Assembly (NCBI GenBank): GCA_013180625.2
Contig: SNVD02013683.1
Coordinates: 744,001-808,000 of the forward strand
Direction: 5' to 3'
From: Boswellia sacra
Lineage: Eukaryota > Streptophyta > Magnoliopsida > Sapindales > Burseraceae
DNA: 64,000 nt
The position numbers and the translations under genes were made by a program. The notes below the pieces were generated by a model. That model worked only from the letters and a program-made list of their open reading frames with translations. It had not been told where the DNA came from and ran no database searches. Shown here piece after piece: positions 1 to 11,317 of the stretch; within the stretch, counting starts at the first letter, position 1; the number at the start of each line of letters is the position of its first letter.

Positions 1-101
1 ATCCAGATTTCTGATTCATGCTATGTGACATGCCTGAGGAATTATGAGTTTGGTCTTTTTTGTCCTGTTTTTTTGTTTCACTTTTAATAAGTCCCCTTTA
101 G

Positions 102-1542
102 AGAAGATACTATATGTAATGTGCAGTCCCTGGAACGAGCTACAAAACTTCGAGCGGAGCTTGCAGTTGAGGAGCACCGTGGCCTTGAGCTGAGCAGAAT
201 CTTGAAGGAAGTACTTCCAGATCCGAAGACCCCTCATGTGCAGAAGTCCCGTCCAGGAAGAAAAGTAGGCTTTTTTGTTACTTTAGCCAAATAATTTGAT
301 TGCAATTTTCACTCTAGCTATTCAATTCTAAAAGTTTAGCACTTTCACTGTGGGCATTGGTGGTTCAAACATGGATTATATTTAATAAACTTCTTTCATA
401 GAGGTAGAGAACAATTTTCCAGTTGGAGTTCATTTATGCTGTTAATCGGCTTTCCTTCTGTTCAGATATAATTTGCACAAAATGCATAATCATTGTTTTT
501 GTTACCTTCTAACTGCTCTCCTTATCCTCTTTTTCTGTTCCTTATGTTGGATTTTGAGTTCAAGTATCTTGAAAATATCTGTCATGAGAGATTTTGATGG
601 CATAACGATATAATCTTCACCATTACTTTTCAATGGGTCCACATTTTTCTTTTCTTCTTATAGTTAGTTTACTGAATGCAATGACAGTCTAGCATTGAGA
701 GGAGAAAGATGTCAAAACGCCTAACTGAAGAAGCCATGGCTTACTTTGATGAGTGTGTGTCTTTGTCGACGTTCGACAGCTCTGACTTCTCATCACAAGA
801 GGACCCACCACTTAAGTTAGTTGGAGGTGCTACCCCTGCTAGCGACAATGCTTCTTTACCCCCTGAAAATCGGAGCATGTCAACAATTTATTGCCCCAGC
901 AGTGGCTTTAATGATAAACAGGTTTATCTTTTTCCTTAATGGGGAACAATGTTGCTTCATTTTCTCTATCCTGCAATCAGTGGTTTATTCCCTTTTTTGT
1001 TTTCTCATTTGTGAAACGAAGTCGAAGAAGGTGCTAGAACTGAAGTGCTCAAACAAAATGTGTTGATGTAGTTTCTTTCAGATAAACTTTTTAGGAGAAA
1101 GCTTAATGATTGTAGATCACTCTGCTAACATCATATCATGTCAAACTTGCAGGAAGGCTGGTTCAAACGAAGTCAAGATGTTCTGGAACTGACTGCGGGT
1201 AGCAGTAGTAAGGATCGCACAGGCAATCAAGTCAATCTGAATAGCAGTGACAAAATTGGACGGAAATTCTCTTTTGGTTGCCGATCTAGGGAATCCATTG
1301 AGTTCCAAAAAGACATAATGGAGTATGTCAGAAACTTCGGGAAGGATTTAGAGAGAGAAGATATTGACTCACAGATTGTAGCATCGAACCACTTTGATCT
1401 TGATGAATATAATCTGCGGGCCTCTTCTCAGAGCTTGTTGTTTGATCGTGTTTTCCTTAAGAGCAGATTAGATTCTGGTAATTTGCTACTCTGTGGTGGA
1501 GGTATTGCAATTTCAGCTTCTCCTTTTGCTTCTATAATATAA
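102..1542 (+). CDS. 3' part of an uncharacterised plant protein gene (last three exons)
   Basis: Three exons join in frame: 102-264 (acceptor TTTAG, donor AAA|GTAGGC), 688-921 (acceptor GACAG, donor CAG|GTTTAT) and 1153-1542 (acceptor TTGCAG, ending in TAA). The 5' part lies off the left edge. The visible protein begins with a charged helix-like stretch (around ERATKLRAELAVEEH), then a basic PGRK/ERRKMSKRLTEEA segment, an acidic Ser/Asp-rich stretch (SSDFSSQEDPP) and a conserved-looking C-terminus with SFGCRSRESIEFQ and LFDRVFLKSRLDSG. I see no catalytic motif or membrane segment. The KRLTEEA and YFDE wording faintly recalls plant JASON-like proteins, but I cannot confirm that from memory. 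The exon structure is well supported because all three junctions keep frame; the function is unknown. Confidence 0.72.
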
Positions 1543-2329
1543 GTTGTGGTTAATTTATATTTTGGGATTTTTGCCTGTTAATGTAAAGTTGGAGTTCAAG
1601 AGCGTGAAAAATTTGTGCGTTCCCATATTGAGAGTTGGATTTAGAACCGAGTGTAAGTACAGTGTGTGTAAATAACCCCTGTTTGCAACGTTCCATGGAT
1701 GAAATGTATAGTTTGGTTCGCTTATTGGAGGGAAAATGCTATTTTTATGTAAACTCAAGTTATTGGATTTAATAACAATTTAAGATTATTTGTTCTTTTC
1801 TCTTTATTTTTACTTAATCTTATCATTAATCTTGACAACTGTAATAACGCAATAGGTTGATCTAGTGGTAAAATATTAGGTTTTGACCGCATTTTTTCCC
1901 AACCTGAAACAATAATATTGCGGTTGCTTGACTTCTAGTGGAGCCCACTGCCCCAGTCGTTTATCTGCTAAGTTGGACTCGACCCATGTGCTTGCCAGTT
2001 TGGAAAGATTTTGTCACCGAGGTGGGTGTTGCTGTTTCTTATAACCTTAGCCAAGAACCCAAAATCAGCCTTATAAAATGAATAAAACTCGTTGACTATC
2101 AACTGAATAAAGAATATGAAGAGTGAAAGAATGAATGAAAGAAAAGAACTTTACTTTGATCTCTTTGCTCTTCATTTTGTTTCAAATTGAAGAAAAAGTA
2201 AAACAAAAACAAAAGGCTAGGAATTTTCACATCCACCAACCCACAACAGATCCCAACAACAAATTAACTCGGCAAACAAACATCTACCCATTACTACTAT
2301 CCCAACCCAACCCCTTCTAACACATATTA
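1543..2329. other. Convergent intergenic region, 3' UTRs of both neighbours
   Basis: This is the space between the stop codon of the left gene (+) and the stop codon of WRI1 (-). It should hold both 3' UTRs. It is AT-rich, with a somewhat more GC-balanced patch around 1930-2040. No ORF in it resembles a known protein. A short A-box-like stretch near 1857 was considered as a SINE remnant and not accepted. Confidence 0.6.
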
Positions 2330-5300
2330 TTAATAGTTACAAGAAACCGAGGTGGTTGTTGAAGAAGAAGGAGATGCCTCCATATTCCCTGGAACACCAA
2401 CCTCCTCAACCCCACAACTTGTGCTTGTGCTGTCCAACACGCATTCCCTGCTGGTGTTGCTAATGCTGGTGGTGGTGGTTGTGGTTGTGGTGTCCTCATT
2501 TTCATTACTAGCTGACACTGTTGCTATTGTGTCAAACATGAAGTCTATGTTGTCCACGAAGCCCCTGTCATCGAACAGGTCTGGTAGTTCACCGGCGTTA
2601 TCAAGAGGGAGGTCAGGAACTGGGAATGGGGTTAGTCCTGGATTATCTAAACAGAAACTCCAACTGAATTCGTGGTCCTCAGCCGGGTCCATGACAACCA
2701 TTGTACAAGCTGTGGTGTCGTCCATGCATGGAGGAAGCCGAGTGTATTCAAGTTGACGAGGTGACACCATTTCTTCTTGTTCTTTTACTTGTTGTTGTGG
2801 CAGTTCTGGTGGCTGTGCTGGTGTTGGTTGCTGTTCCGGTGGTTGTGGTTGTTCTACTTCTGCTTCTGCTTCAGTTTCTTCTGATTGTTCAGTAGAATCT
2901 TGGTGTTTGTCAAGAGGGATAATACCTTTCTTCTTCAAACGGTCCATGTAATGACTAATGTCAAAGTTGGTTACTGCATTTGCGCCTCTGTACTCTATTG
3001 CGGCCATGTCATATGCTGCTGCTGCCTCCTCCTGTGTGTCTGCAATACCAAATTGATGTTCAAAAACAAAAACAAAAAGCACCCATCTCAATTGATTAAT
3101 TCATTTTAAATATACATACACAGCGAAAGCCAAATCCCAGAAAGAGAACTTTGTCAAGTAGATCGAGTTAGTAGTAGTATAATAATAAAGTATAGATCAA
3201 GGTTTAAATTAATAAAATACAGTCAAAGGCTAAGGAAGGGCAGGGATGAGAAGTGATCACGTGAGCGTTGGTATCGATTATTTGTAAAGATATTCATGTT
3301 GTTGATTCAATGATTCTGCAAACTTTGTAGCAGAGTAAAATAATAATATATAAATTAATAAAAAAAGTAATAAAGAGGGCAAGAGTGCTACATATTGTTA
3401 CAATTGTGGGCTGCATGGTGGCATGATTGTGGGGGATACTTGGAGAAAGTACAGGGGCCAAGAATCAGCCGTACTTTGAGCTCCAAGTCGGTTTCTTCAC
3501 TTTCTTCTAATCACTAATTCCTTGTCTCTTTAATTGTGGAAAATTTCAAAGCAGATGTGGGGTTTTTCTATATTAAGCAATATAAAAAAAATGACAAATG
3601 GATTCAAAATTGATGATAAATTTTCAGATGAAAAGTTAACATAAAGAGGTATAAAATTAAAAATGGAAACAGAAAAAAGAAACCCAAAAAAAAATTAATT
3701 TAATTTTTGGTCTAAACCTATTGGGGGCATTTTGATCACAAGAATAGGTACCAAATAGAAGAAGTTAAGGCAGATACGAATTCATGTGGGGTTGAAATTT
3801 ATTACCCTACGTGTCACACATGACTCCTCGTGGCTGTCACTCAGGTTAGAGATCTTAGCCACCTAAAAATATAACTGCAAATCTATCTTTTTGACAGGCA
3901 CATCTTGTCCTTCGGAGACCTATGTCACGTGCCTCACTTCATGCTGTGATTCGAAGCTAATTACTAATAACACTCAACTTTATCTGGTTTTGGATCTGAA
4001 ACATAAAAGCAAAATGTTTGGTTACTGACATCTCTCGTGGAACTGACCCATTTTTGCACTTGCTTAAGGCCACGATTCATGCACAACGCATATTCATTTA
4101 CTTCCCTTAACATACTCAGCACCAGCCACAGCCAGCAGTTCTTAGCACAAAATCAGGATACCATTAAGAATATAACAAATCACCCCAAGACGCTTCAAGC
4201 GACCCCCAACACCCTCCTTAGTTTTCAAATATATCAAAGACACCCCATCCATCAATTTTTAGAACTAGAAAATACGTGCTGAAGATGGGAGGTGTCATCG
4301 ACAATTTTCATAATCAAATGGGTGTTGTTGATATTTTTCAAACATTGGAGAGTTTTGATGATTTTTTTTCCGTCATTGGTTACCAAACTGCCAAATTTTA
4401 AAGCAACACATTGTTATGTACATGTGAATTGTGCTTTGTGCATCGTTCCTCTTTTGCTTCTTTGTCTTTTATCTGCTCTAGAGTAATGTAGAACATGAGT
4501 TGAGTACAGTGTACAGGAAGACTTTGTTGTGTTTGGAAACCAGACCAAAAACGAAATCAAAAATGTTTTTGAGTTTTTGTTTCAAGAAAAAAAAATCATT
4601 TAATAATGAAGAGGCAGCTAGCACAGTAGCATCTTGACAAAAATAATATAATAACATGGGTGAACTGTTTATAAAACTCACTGCCACGTTACCCTTGACT
4701 AAACCTAAAAGGTTTGAAATTCGGATCTAGCAAGCACAAATTTGACACTACTATTAGCGAGCTATCATCACTTTCAGACCCACCCCACCCCACAATAGAG
4801 TTGGGACCGTATTGTATTTGTACGGTGTTTAATAGTTGAGAAATTGCCTTCAATTTGAAATGCTTGTACTTGCAAAAATAAGAAAATGATTCTTGCAACA
4901 AAATAAATATTAGAAGATGAGAAATCTTACTATAAGTTCCGAGGTAAAGATATTTATTTCCGAATACACGTCCAATACGCGCTTCCCACCGTCCATTATG
5001 GTGATGCCTGCCGTCAAAGCCCACATATTTAATTAATCAATTAACAAGACAAAACCACTTCAATACTTTATTATTAATTATTACTATTTTAGGGAATTGA
5101 TAAACTATCGGCTACGTGTTAACCGGTAGCTTACTTACCAGCCAGATTTATGGCGACACGAAACCCTTTTTTAATGGATTTAATTTTTTTACATGTAATT
5201 CTCCAATGATACTCGAGGCCGACAAATTTTATAACTTGCAACGTTACTTATGTGAACACAACTTGATTGATTGGAAATATTATGCACCATTTCATCACGG

Positions 5301-6508
5301 TCCCAGCAATTTTGGTAACAGTAAATTATTAGAGTTGATATTTTAGCATGATTTGACATATAAAATAAAAGGCCATTATCAATTAATAAATAAACTAGAA
5401 AAAAAAGTATACCTAGCCACCCCACGATACTTAGAAACTCCTCTGGAGAATCCACTGCTACGTCGTCTCAGTGATGCCAAGTACTCCTCCTTAGATACCT
5501 TTTGCATTTCTTCTATCTCCTTTTTGTATGTCTCTATCTGCAATTACATGACACAATCAATTCAATTTTATTCTTCATCAATTATTAGTTCCAACGAAAG
5601 TAATAATAGAGAATTCAAGTACCGGAAAATTCAGTGTTGTCTCAGGCCCCCAATACTTGAGCGCAGCAAGATCGTAAGTACGAGCTGCAGCTTCTTCGCA
5701 GTCATAAGCACCTACAAGCGACAAAATTGCAGTTCATTTGCATTGAGGTTTTGGTTATGAGAGTGAATAAATGAGAAGCAATAAATTGAAGGGCAATTGA
5801 GATTGAGATTTGGCAAGTATACAGTAAGGTTGAATTAATGGACTTACCCAAATAAACTAAGGTGAGGGGCGACAATAGTGGATGTGAACGTTACGATGAC
5901 AGAGATTATCAGGAATAAAAACATAGTCAGTATACGGAAGAAAAATTAATTAAAAAAATACTTTTGACTAAAATATTAAACAAAGATTACAGATCTCCTT
6001 GATTTTCTTAATTATTTTATTATAACATTATTATATTGTTAATGAAAGAAGCTGAATTTACCTTGTCGCCCTTTCTTGTTCTGAATGTTGTTCCAGGAGG
6101 TCTTGTCCCATAAATGAGCTTCAAACCTTCCTGTCCATCTATGCCTGTGAATGTAATCGTCATATCAAGAATAGCAATACTTATCAAACATGCAATGCAA
6201 ATTAAATGAGAACCCTTTTGCTCAATACACCAAATTGTATTTATATGTGTATGATATAATACATGCCTGGTGACTCCTCTGTAAATGGAGCTTCGTCTGC
6301 CTGAGGTGTTCGAGTTTGGACTGTTGCATTTCTCTTTGGTGTTTTGGATTTTTCTGGCACGTTTGATCTTGGGTTTGAGTGATGGATGATTGTGGTTATG
6401 GTTATGATGGTGATGATCAGGATTGTTGATATGAAGATGATCATCAGACCCAGCACAAGAAGATGAGGAAGATGAAGAACAAGAAGAAGTTGGAGATAAC
6501 CTCTTCAT
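2330..6508 (-). CDS. WRI1: WRINKLED1, AP2/EREBP transcription factor of fatty-acid synthesis
   Basis: Seven coding exons on the minus strand give a protein of about 444 aa: 6508-6267, 6144-6062, 5856-5848 (9 nt), 5711-5623, 5537-5413, 5007-4931 and 3039-2330. The serine-rich start (MKRLSPTSS) and basic KPKIKRARK stretch precede two AP2 domains, from about residue 74 ([14 protein letters not shown]) and 178 ([20 protein letters not shown]). The 9-nt exon supplies most of the conserved VYL at residues 109-111. The C-terminal half has Gln/Pro/Glu repeats, a poly-Thr run, the acidic motif VDNIDFMFD and the ending SVSCNY, as in Arabidopsis WRI1. The family activates glycolytic and plastid fatty-acid synthesis genes through AW boxes, in seeds and, for some members, in mycorrhizal roots. 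The first intron appears to use a GC donor (CAG|GCATGT). The last intron is about 1.9 kb. The nearest paralogues (WRI3/WRI4-like) are less likely given the N- and C-termini. Confidence 0.95.
3040..4930 (-). other. Large last intron of WRI1
   Basis: This intron of about 1.9 kb separates exon 6, which encodes most of the second AP2 domain, from the long last exon. Donor is ACTTATA|GTAAGA and acceptor ATTGCAG|ACACAC, and splicing restores the GTYNTQEE motif. It is AT-rich. Short ORFs in it match nothing I recognise, and I see no inserted element with clear ends. Confidence 0.8.
5848..5856 (-). other. WRI1: 9-nucleotide microexon of WRI1
   Basis: On the minus strand, TTTATTTGG is flanked by CCTTAG and GTAAG. 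With the last base of exon 2 it encodes Val-Tyr-Leu and starts the next Gly, giving the VYLGAYD motif of AP2 repeat 1. Known WRI1 genes carry the same 9-nt exon. Confidence 0.92.
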
Positions 6509-7100
6509 TGAGTTGAATTGATAAAAACAAAAAAAAAAAGTTCCTTCTTCACTTGCTGCGACTCCAAATACAATGTGTAGTTAAGAAACCTGAAACAATG
6601 AGTTATAAGAAGAAGAAGAGATTGGGAGATGGGGTCGGGGTGGTGTTGCAAGTAGGTTTGTTGCTTTGAAGACTTTGTGTTTTGGCAACCAAAGTGGTTT
6701 ACCAAAACAAGGAGGAAGAGAGTGGAGAAGAGACAGAAGAGAAGTGAAGGTGAAGAGGGTGTTAAAAATAAGGTGCAAAAAAATTTAACTCAAGGGTGGT
6801 CAAACATTTGTGTGGAGGTTGAGTTAATTAACCTTTTACTTGAGTTTGGAGTTTGGTTAATTAAATGTTGTCTAATGCCCCAACTCCTAACACTTGGCTT
6901 CTGCTGCAGCCATGCCACCAATCCACACCCCTTGCTCTTCCTTGGCCCTTCTATGTTTTGAAGAAAGAATCTTTTTTCTCATTCATCGTCATCAATTTTC
7001 ACAACACTAGAAACCCTTTCTCTTTAATTATCACAACACAATTACAATAAATACAATAGAATACAACCTTGTCATTTTTGTCTCTACCATCCCATTCTCA
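6509..7100 (-). promoter_or_regulatory. WRI1 upstream region and 5' leader
   Basis: This is the region directly upstream of the WRI1 start codon. The part nearest the ATG is pyrimidine-rich on the minus strand (for example around 6715-6755), as plant 5' leaders often are. I cannot place a convincing TATA box or start site, so the limits are approximate. Confidence 0.45.
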
Positions 7101-8752
7101 CCCATCAAATTTGTTTGTTATATCATTAAACATAACCTTTCTAATGTTAGATTTTTACAATAGAATCATTGTTTATAAAATTTGATATCTTTGTTTGCAG
7201 ATTAATATTTAGAAAATGGGTATACTAGAGAAAAGACAATTCAAATCAATTATCTATCAATAACGTTTCTATCAAAACTATCAAAATACGACCCCTAATA
7301 TATGATAGGAGAAACCAAGTATTTTATGTTACAAACATAATATCTAGTAAAATTTTATAAAAATGAAAATGATGTATATGATTGAAGATTATAATCCAAA
7401 TTATAACAATCTGTGAGGAACCGGGCCTAGATTTAAGTATGTGTCAGCAGTAGCCTGTAGGTGGCGGGTGCCTGCTAGCGATTTGCAAAATAAGGGACGT
7501 GGAACCATGTTTCTGAGGTGTCCAAACAATAGTAAACGCCTCAAGCCAGGAGCCTGGAGGCCCTCTGCAAGGAAAATGCAATGCAACTCTTTTTTTTTTC
7601 TTGAAAAAAAAAATCATAGATTTCTCAATTCTCGAGTACATTCCATCATTCTCATAGTCTTTTGAAGACTTATATGAGGCACTTAATTCGTAGTGTGAAC
7701 ACTTATTATAAGAAAAAAAAATAATAAAGAAATTATATATATATACATAAATCTAATTCATAAACATAATGATATCAAAGCAATGGTTGTTGACATAAAA
7801 AACCACTTTATTCATCGTATTTTCTAGGTTAGAATGATTATAATCCTTGGGTAATTAATCATTTGTAGCAAATTATATTTATAGTTAGTGAAAAATGGTT
7901 ATGGGATGTATTTAAATAGTCTAAGCATAAATGTAAACATAAACGTAAAACAGTAATATTATAATTATAACTAATAATATTTTATACCACCAAATTTATA
8001 TAATTTAATATGGGGAAAATATAATTGGAGAAATAAAAAGTAATAATAATTAGAATTTATATTAAATAATGATAAACAATTGAGGCGCATAAAAATTGTT
8101 TTTTGAATTAATGAATTATAAGTGTTTGATGAAATGTCTAATTGAATTACGTCGATCTCAAGCTTCTTCAGTTCTTCTTCTTTGTTATTGAAAATTTCTT
8201 CTCTGGATATCATTTCAATTGTTTGTATTTCATTGTTCATGTCTAGGCGATTATAGTTTATACTTTAAGGGACCTTTATGTGATTAATATAAATGATTTT
8301 GAGCGTATAAACCTTATAGAAACTCTCGTAAATTTTCTTAGTTGGGGAGCAGCTCCTGCAGTCTTAATCGGCCTTGGTTTCGGTAAGGTAGGCTCTCGTT
8401 ATCAGCTTCAAAATCCTTTTGATATTTTGAGTTCTAGATAGAAATTCAAGTACCTCACTACACTTTTCTTTTTTTTCTTTTTCTTTTTTCCTTTTTTTTC
8501 GAAATTTCTGTTGTCGGATTTTTTTTTAATGTTTTTAATGTGCGTTTCTCCATTTTAAGTAATTTTAACTGTCCCAGAAGTCATTGTGGTAACAGTTACT
8601 CATTGTCATGTGGAAAACTAGAGATATACTTAATGTAGAGCTCGCATATCACATCAGTCAGATCTGTTTGGGTTGGTTTAGGCTTCTGAAACCATCGCAA
8701 GTTGTCAACGGAATTAAAACTCTGCATTAAAAATGAGTTCCAAAAATCCTGA
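7101..8752. other. AT-rich intergenic DNA with one GC-balanced island
   Basis: Most of this stretch is AT-rich with long A/T runs. A block at about 7404-7590 is strikingly less AT-rich than its surroundings (GTAGGTGGCGGGTGCC, GGAGCCTGGAGGCCC). On the minus strand it is preceded by a T-rich tract and CCTTGCAG, like an exon acceptor. I do not recognise its translations. 8330-8752 may be leader sequence copied with the CCMA-like pseudogene that follows. Confidence 0.4.
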
Positions 8753-9388
8753 ATGTCTTTTCGGACACCCCACTTACTCGGCTCCGCAACAATGCTTCTT
8801 GCATGAGAAATGGTCAAAAAATCGTGCGACACGTGAACGTATAGAGGTTCATGCTGGTGGGGCTGACGGGCAGTAATGGCTCAGGAAAGCAACATTCCTA
8901 CGCATGTTCGCTGAATTCTCTAAAGTCGACGCTTATGACATCAGACAATCAGGAATCTTCCATCAGCTAGAGATTCAGCTGAACTCGCACTTGCTCAATG
9001 ATGCTGTACAAGAGTTGTTCACTGTCCTTAACGATGTTCAGTGGTTTCAATTCTTGAAGGCAAACAAGGGAAGTTTATGTTTGCATTGGATCTGATGGGG
9101 CTTGGAAGATTGGCAAAAGTGAAAGCAAGAATTAGTGCTGTCAATGGGGCAAAGAAAAGTGCTGCAGCTTGCAAACTTTGCTAGTGATTGATCTCAGCCA
9201 ATTTGGTTGCTAGATGAGCCTTCTGTTGCATTGGATGATCAAGGGTTGAGGTTGCCAGATTAATTATTGTGATCCTCACAACACATTTGCCAATTCAGAT
9301 TGAAAATGCCATGAATTTGATGCTCCCCACAAGGTTCCCTAGGAGAATGACTTTGGTGGATATGCTAGATTTTGCAGACATAGCATAA
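8753..9388 (+). pseudogene. ABCI1: Pseudogene of nuclear CCMA / ABCI1 (cytochrome c maturation ATP-binding subunit)
   Basis: Read with frame changes, this stretch covers almost the whole length of plant CCMA, the ATPase of the mitochondrial cytochrome c maturation (CCM) ABC transporter. It starts at an ATG (MSFR), then shows SCMRNGQKIVRHVNV, the Walker A LTGSNGSGK, QSGIFHQLEIQLN, VQWFQFL, the signature LSMGQRK, the Walker B WLLDEPSVALDD, THLPIQIENAM and the end RRMTLVDMLDFADIA followed by TAA. One base is missing in the codons after the Walker A Lys, there are further shifts near 8850, 9090 and 9140, and in-frame stops follow ASD and LPD. No introns are visible, which suggests a reverse-transcribed copy, though I cannot compare with the parent gene here. 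It is non-functional as it stands. The minus-strand reading frame over 8596-8832 is a shadow of it. Confidence 0.88.
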
Positions 9389-10813
9389 TCTGGAGAAGAA
9401 ACAATAGCCATGCAAACAAGAATAGTCCTCTCATCATCATGGATATGTTCAGATTAAGCATCACCAATAAACATGAAATGTTTACATAACGTTTTGGGAT
9501 CGGCTAAATCCAGTTTCGTAATAAATGGTGCACAACCCAGAATAAATAAGAGGCTTTTCAGCACTGTAACTGAAATGGATTTAGTTCTGAATGAGATCAC
9601 ATGTGTTTTAAATACTCTTCTGCACTTACTAATATAATTGAAATCATTTGAATTGTGTTCTGTTTTTATATTTCTTTGTTCAATGGGAAGATGGGGCAAA
9701 ATAAAACTATAAAAGGTACAAAGGGTCACCTTTTGTCGAGGGTCCTGAAGTTGCCCAAGTAAAAATTTGTTTTTTTATCCAAATTCCCCCAAATTCTGGT
9801 CATTTTAGTTGTTTCCACATTTTTGTTTCCGTCTTTCCAAGTAATTAAATAAAGCCCTTGCATATTGTAGCGTGGTGATGATATGACCGTGGCGTATAAT
9901 GCTAGAAGTTGTTTAACACTGTCAAAAGAATTTATAATGATATGATAATCTTAATTGTTTTTAGTTAATATGACCTCACTTGAGATATATGATTCAAAAC
10001 ATAGACGTAAGAGGAGTAAATTTAAAGTTTTTACTATTTAAATTTTATATAGAATAAATTGTAAATTTTTAAAAATAAATAATGATATATGAGACCCAAT
10101 CCTCTTAAGGCCAGAGCAAGGTTTGGGCTTCCGGATTTTATTCCCAAACTCCCCTTTTGTTCTTTTTCAGAGACAAATGGGAGGTAGCGCCATAGAAGTG
10201 AATTGGTCAAGTCACTTGACCGTTTCTAATTCAACGCTTTCAACTTTGTTCAGATATAGGGTGAAAATAAAAATGATAATTATGAAAGAAAGAAACCTCC
10301 AATCTTAAGATAAGTTAGGATCAGAAATGATAAATTTTAACGCTATCTATAAAAATATCTTACTAGATTAATATGTTATGATTAACTATAAATAAGTTGA
10401 GGCAGTAAACATGTTAACCCATTTAACCTGCAATATTATTTTTAGATTAGTACAGAGGTAAAATCATTTAGAAATGAGGCACCCGTGAGATAGGCTAAAC
10501 AACACCTACACCCTTAATAACTTGAATACCTTAAATTTGAATTACCATTAAAACAAATGGTAAAGTTTTTAAACAATTTATATTTATTTGATTTTGAATT
10601 TTATTGTTTCATTTATTAAAATGTCTAAAATATTTTTATAGCATTTATTTATTTTTCAAAACAATCTTCTAAATTGAAGTGTCATGTTAGCATTTAAACA
10701 GCAAAGTAATGGTGTTACATTTGTTATTCAGAATGTGTCTATTAATTTTCTCTTAGTTAAACTAGAATGCTCATTATTGGGACAATATATCAAGTCAAAG
10801 GAGTGTAAAAAAT
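9389..10813. other. AT-rich intergenic DNA
   Basis: This stretch lies between the CCMA pseudogene and the hAT-type elements. Its first part may still be copied 3' UTR of the pseudogene. I see no open frame with a recognisable product and no clear repeat or poly-A tail that would mark the end of a retrocopy. Confidence 0.5.
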
Positions 10814-11309
10814 GTTGTAACTAGGGGTGTGCATGGTACCCGTCCACCCGTTTGAACCCGACATACCCGCCATGGTATGGTGGAGATATGGTAAGGTATA
10901 AAAAAATATAGGGTGTGGTATAGTAAAGATTTTGAAAACCCCCCATGGTATGGTATGGTGGCGGGTATTTTTGTAAAAATCCGAAAATATCATACCATAC
11001 CGTACTTCTTTTAAAAAAATAAAAAATTATGCCACGTGTCAATTTATAATTGGTTATGTATAATTTGTATATGTGAGTGTTATATACACTAGTAGAGTAT
11101 ATAATAAAAAGAGTAACCCTAAATCTCTCACCCTCTATCATTTTTCTATCATTTTGTATGAATTTTGAAGTAGTAGATAATGTAATTGCTTGAGTATTCG
11201 TGTTGTTATAGAATATGTAGTTACATGATATTTTTGTATTGTTATAGATACGATGTTACTTGATTATTTGTGTTGTTATAAAATACATAGTTACTTGATT
11301 ATTTGTATT

Positions 11310-11317
11310 GTTAAGGA
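11310..11317. repeat. Target-site duplication, left (GTTAAGGA)
   Basis: 8-bp direct repeat next to the left end of the inner hAT-type element; identical to 12355-12362. Confidence 0.9.

Noticed and set aside
1855..1905. SINE or tRNA-like A box (GATCTAGTGGTAAAATATTAGG)
   Set aside because: No B box of the GGTTCGAATCC type follows at the right distance, and no tail or target duplication could be seen.
2352..3109. Plus-strand open frames with Val/Leu-rich products
   Set aside because: They are antisense shadows of the Gln/Thr-rich last exon of WRI1.
6141..6266. GT...AT version of WRI1 intron 1
   Set aside because: It gives the same protein but uses an AT acceptor with a GT donor, which is not an accepted class. 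The GC-AG junction is simpler.
8596..8832. Minus-strand 78-codon frame
   Set aside because: It overlaps the CCMA pseudogene in antisense, and the plus-strand reading gives a clear family match.
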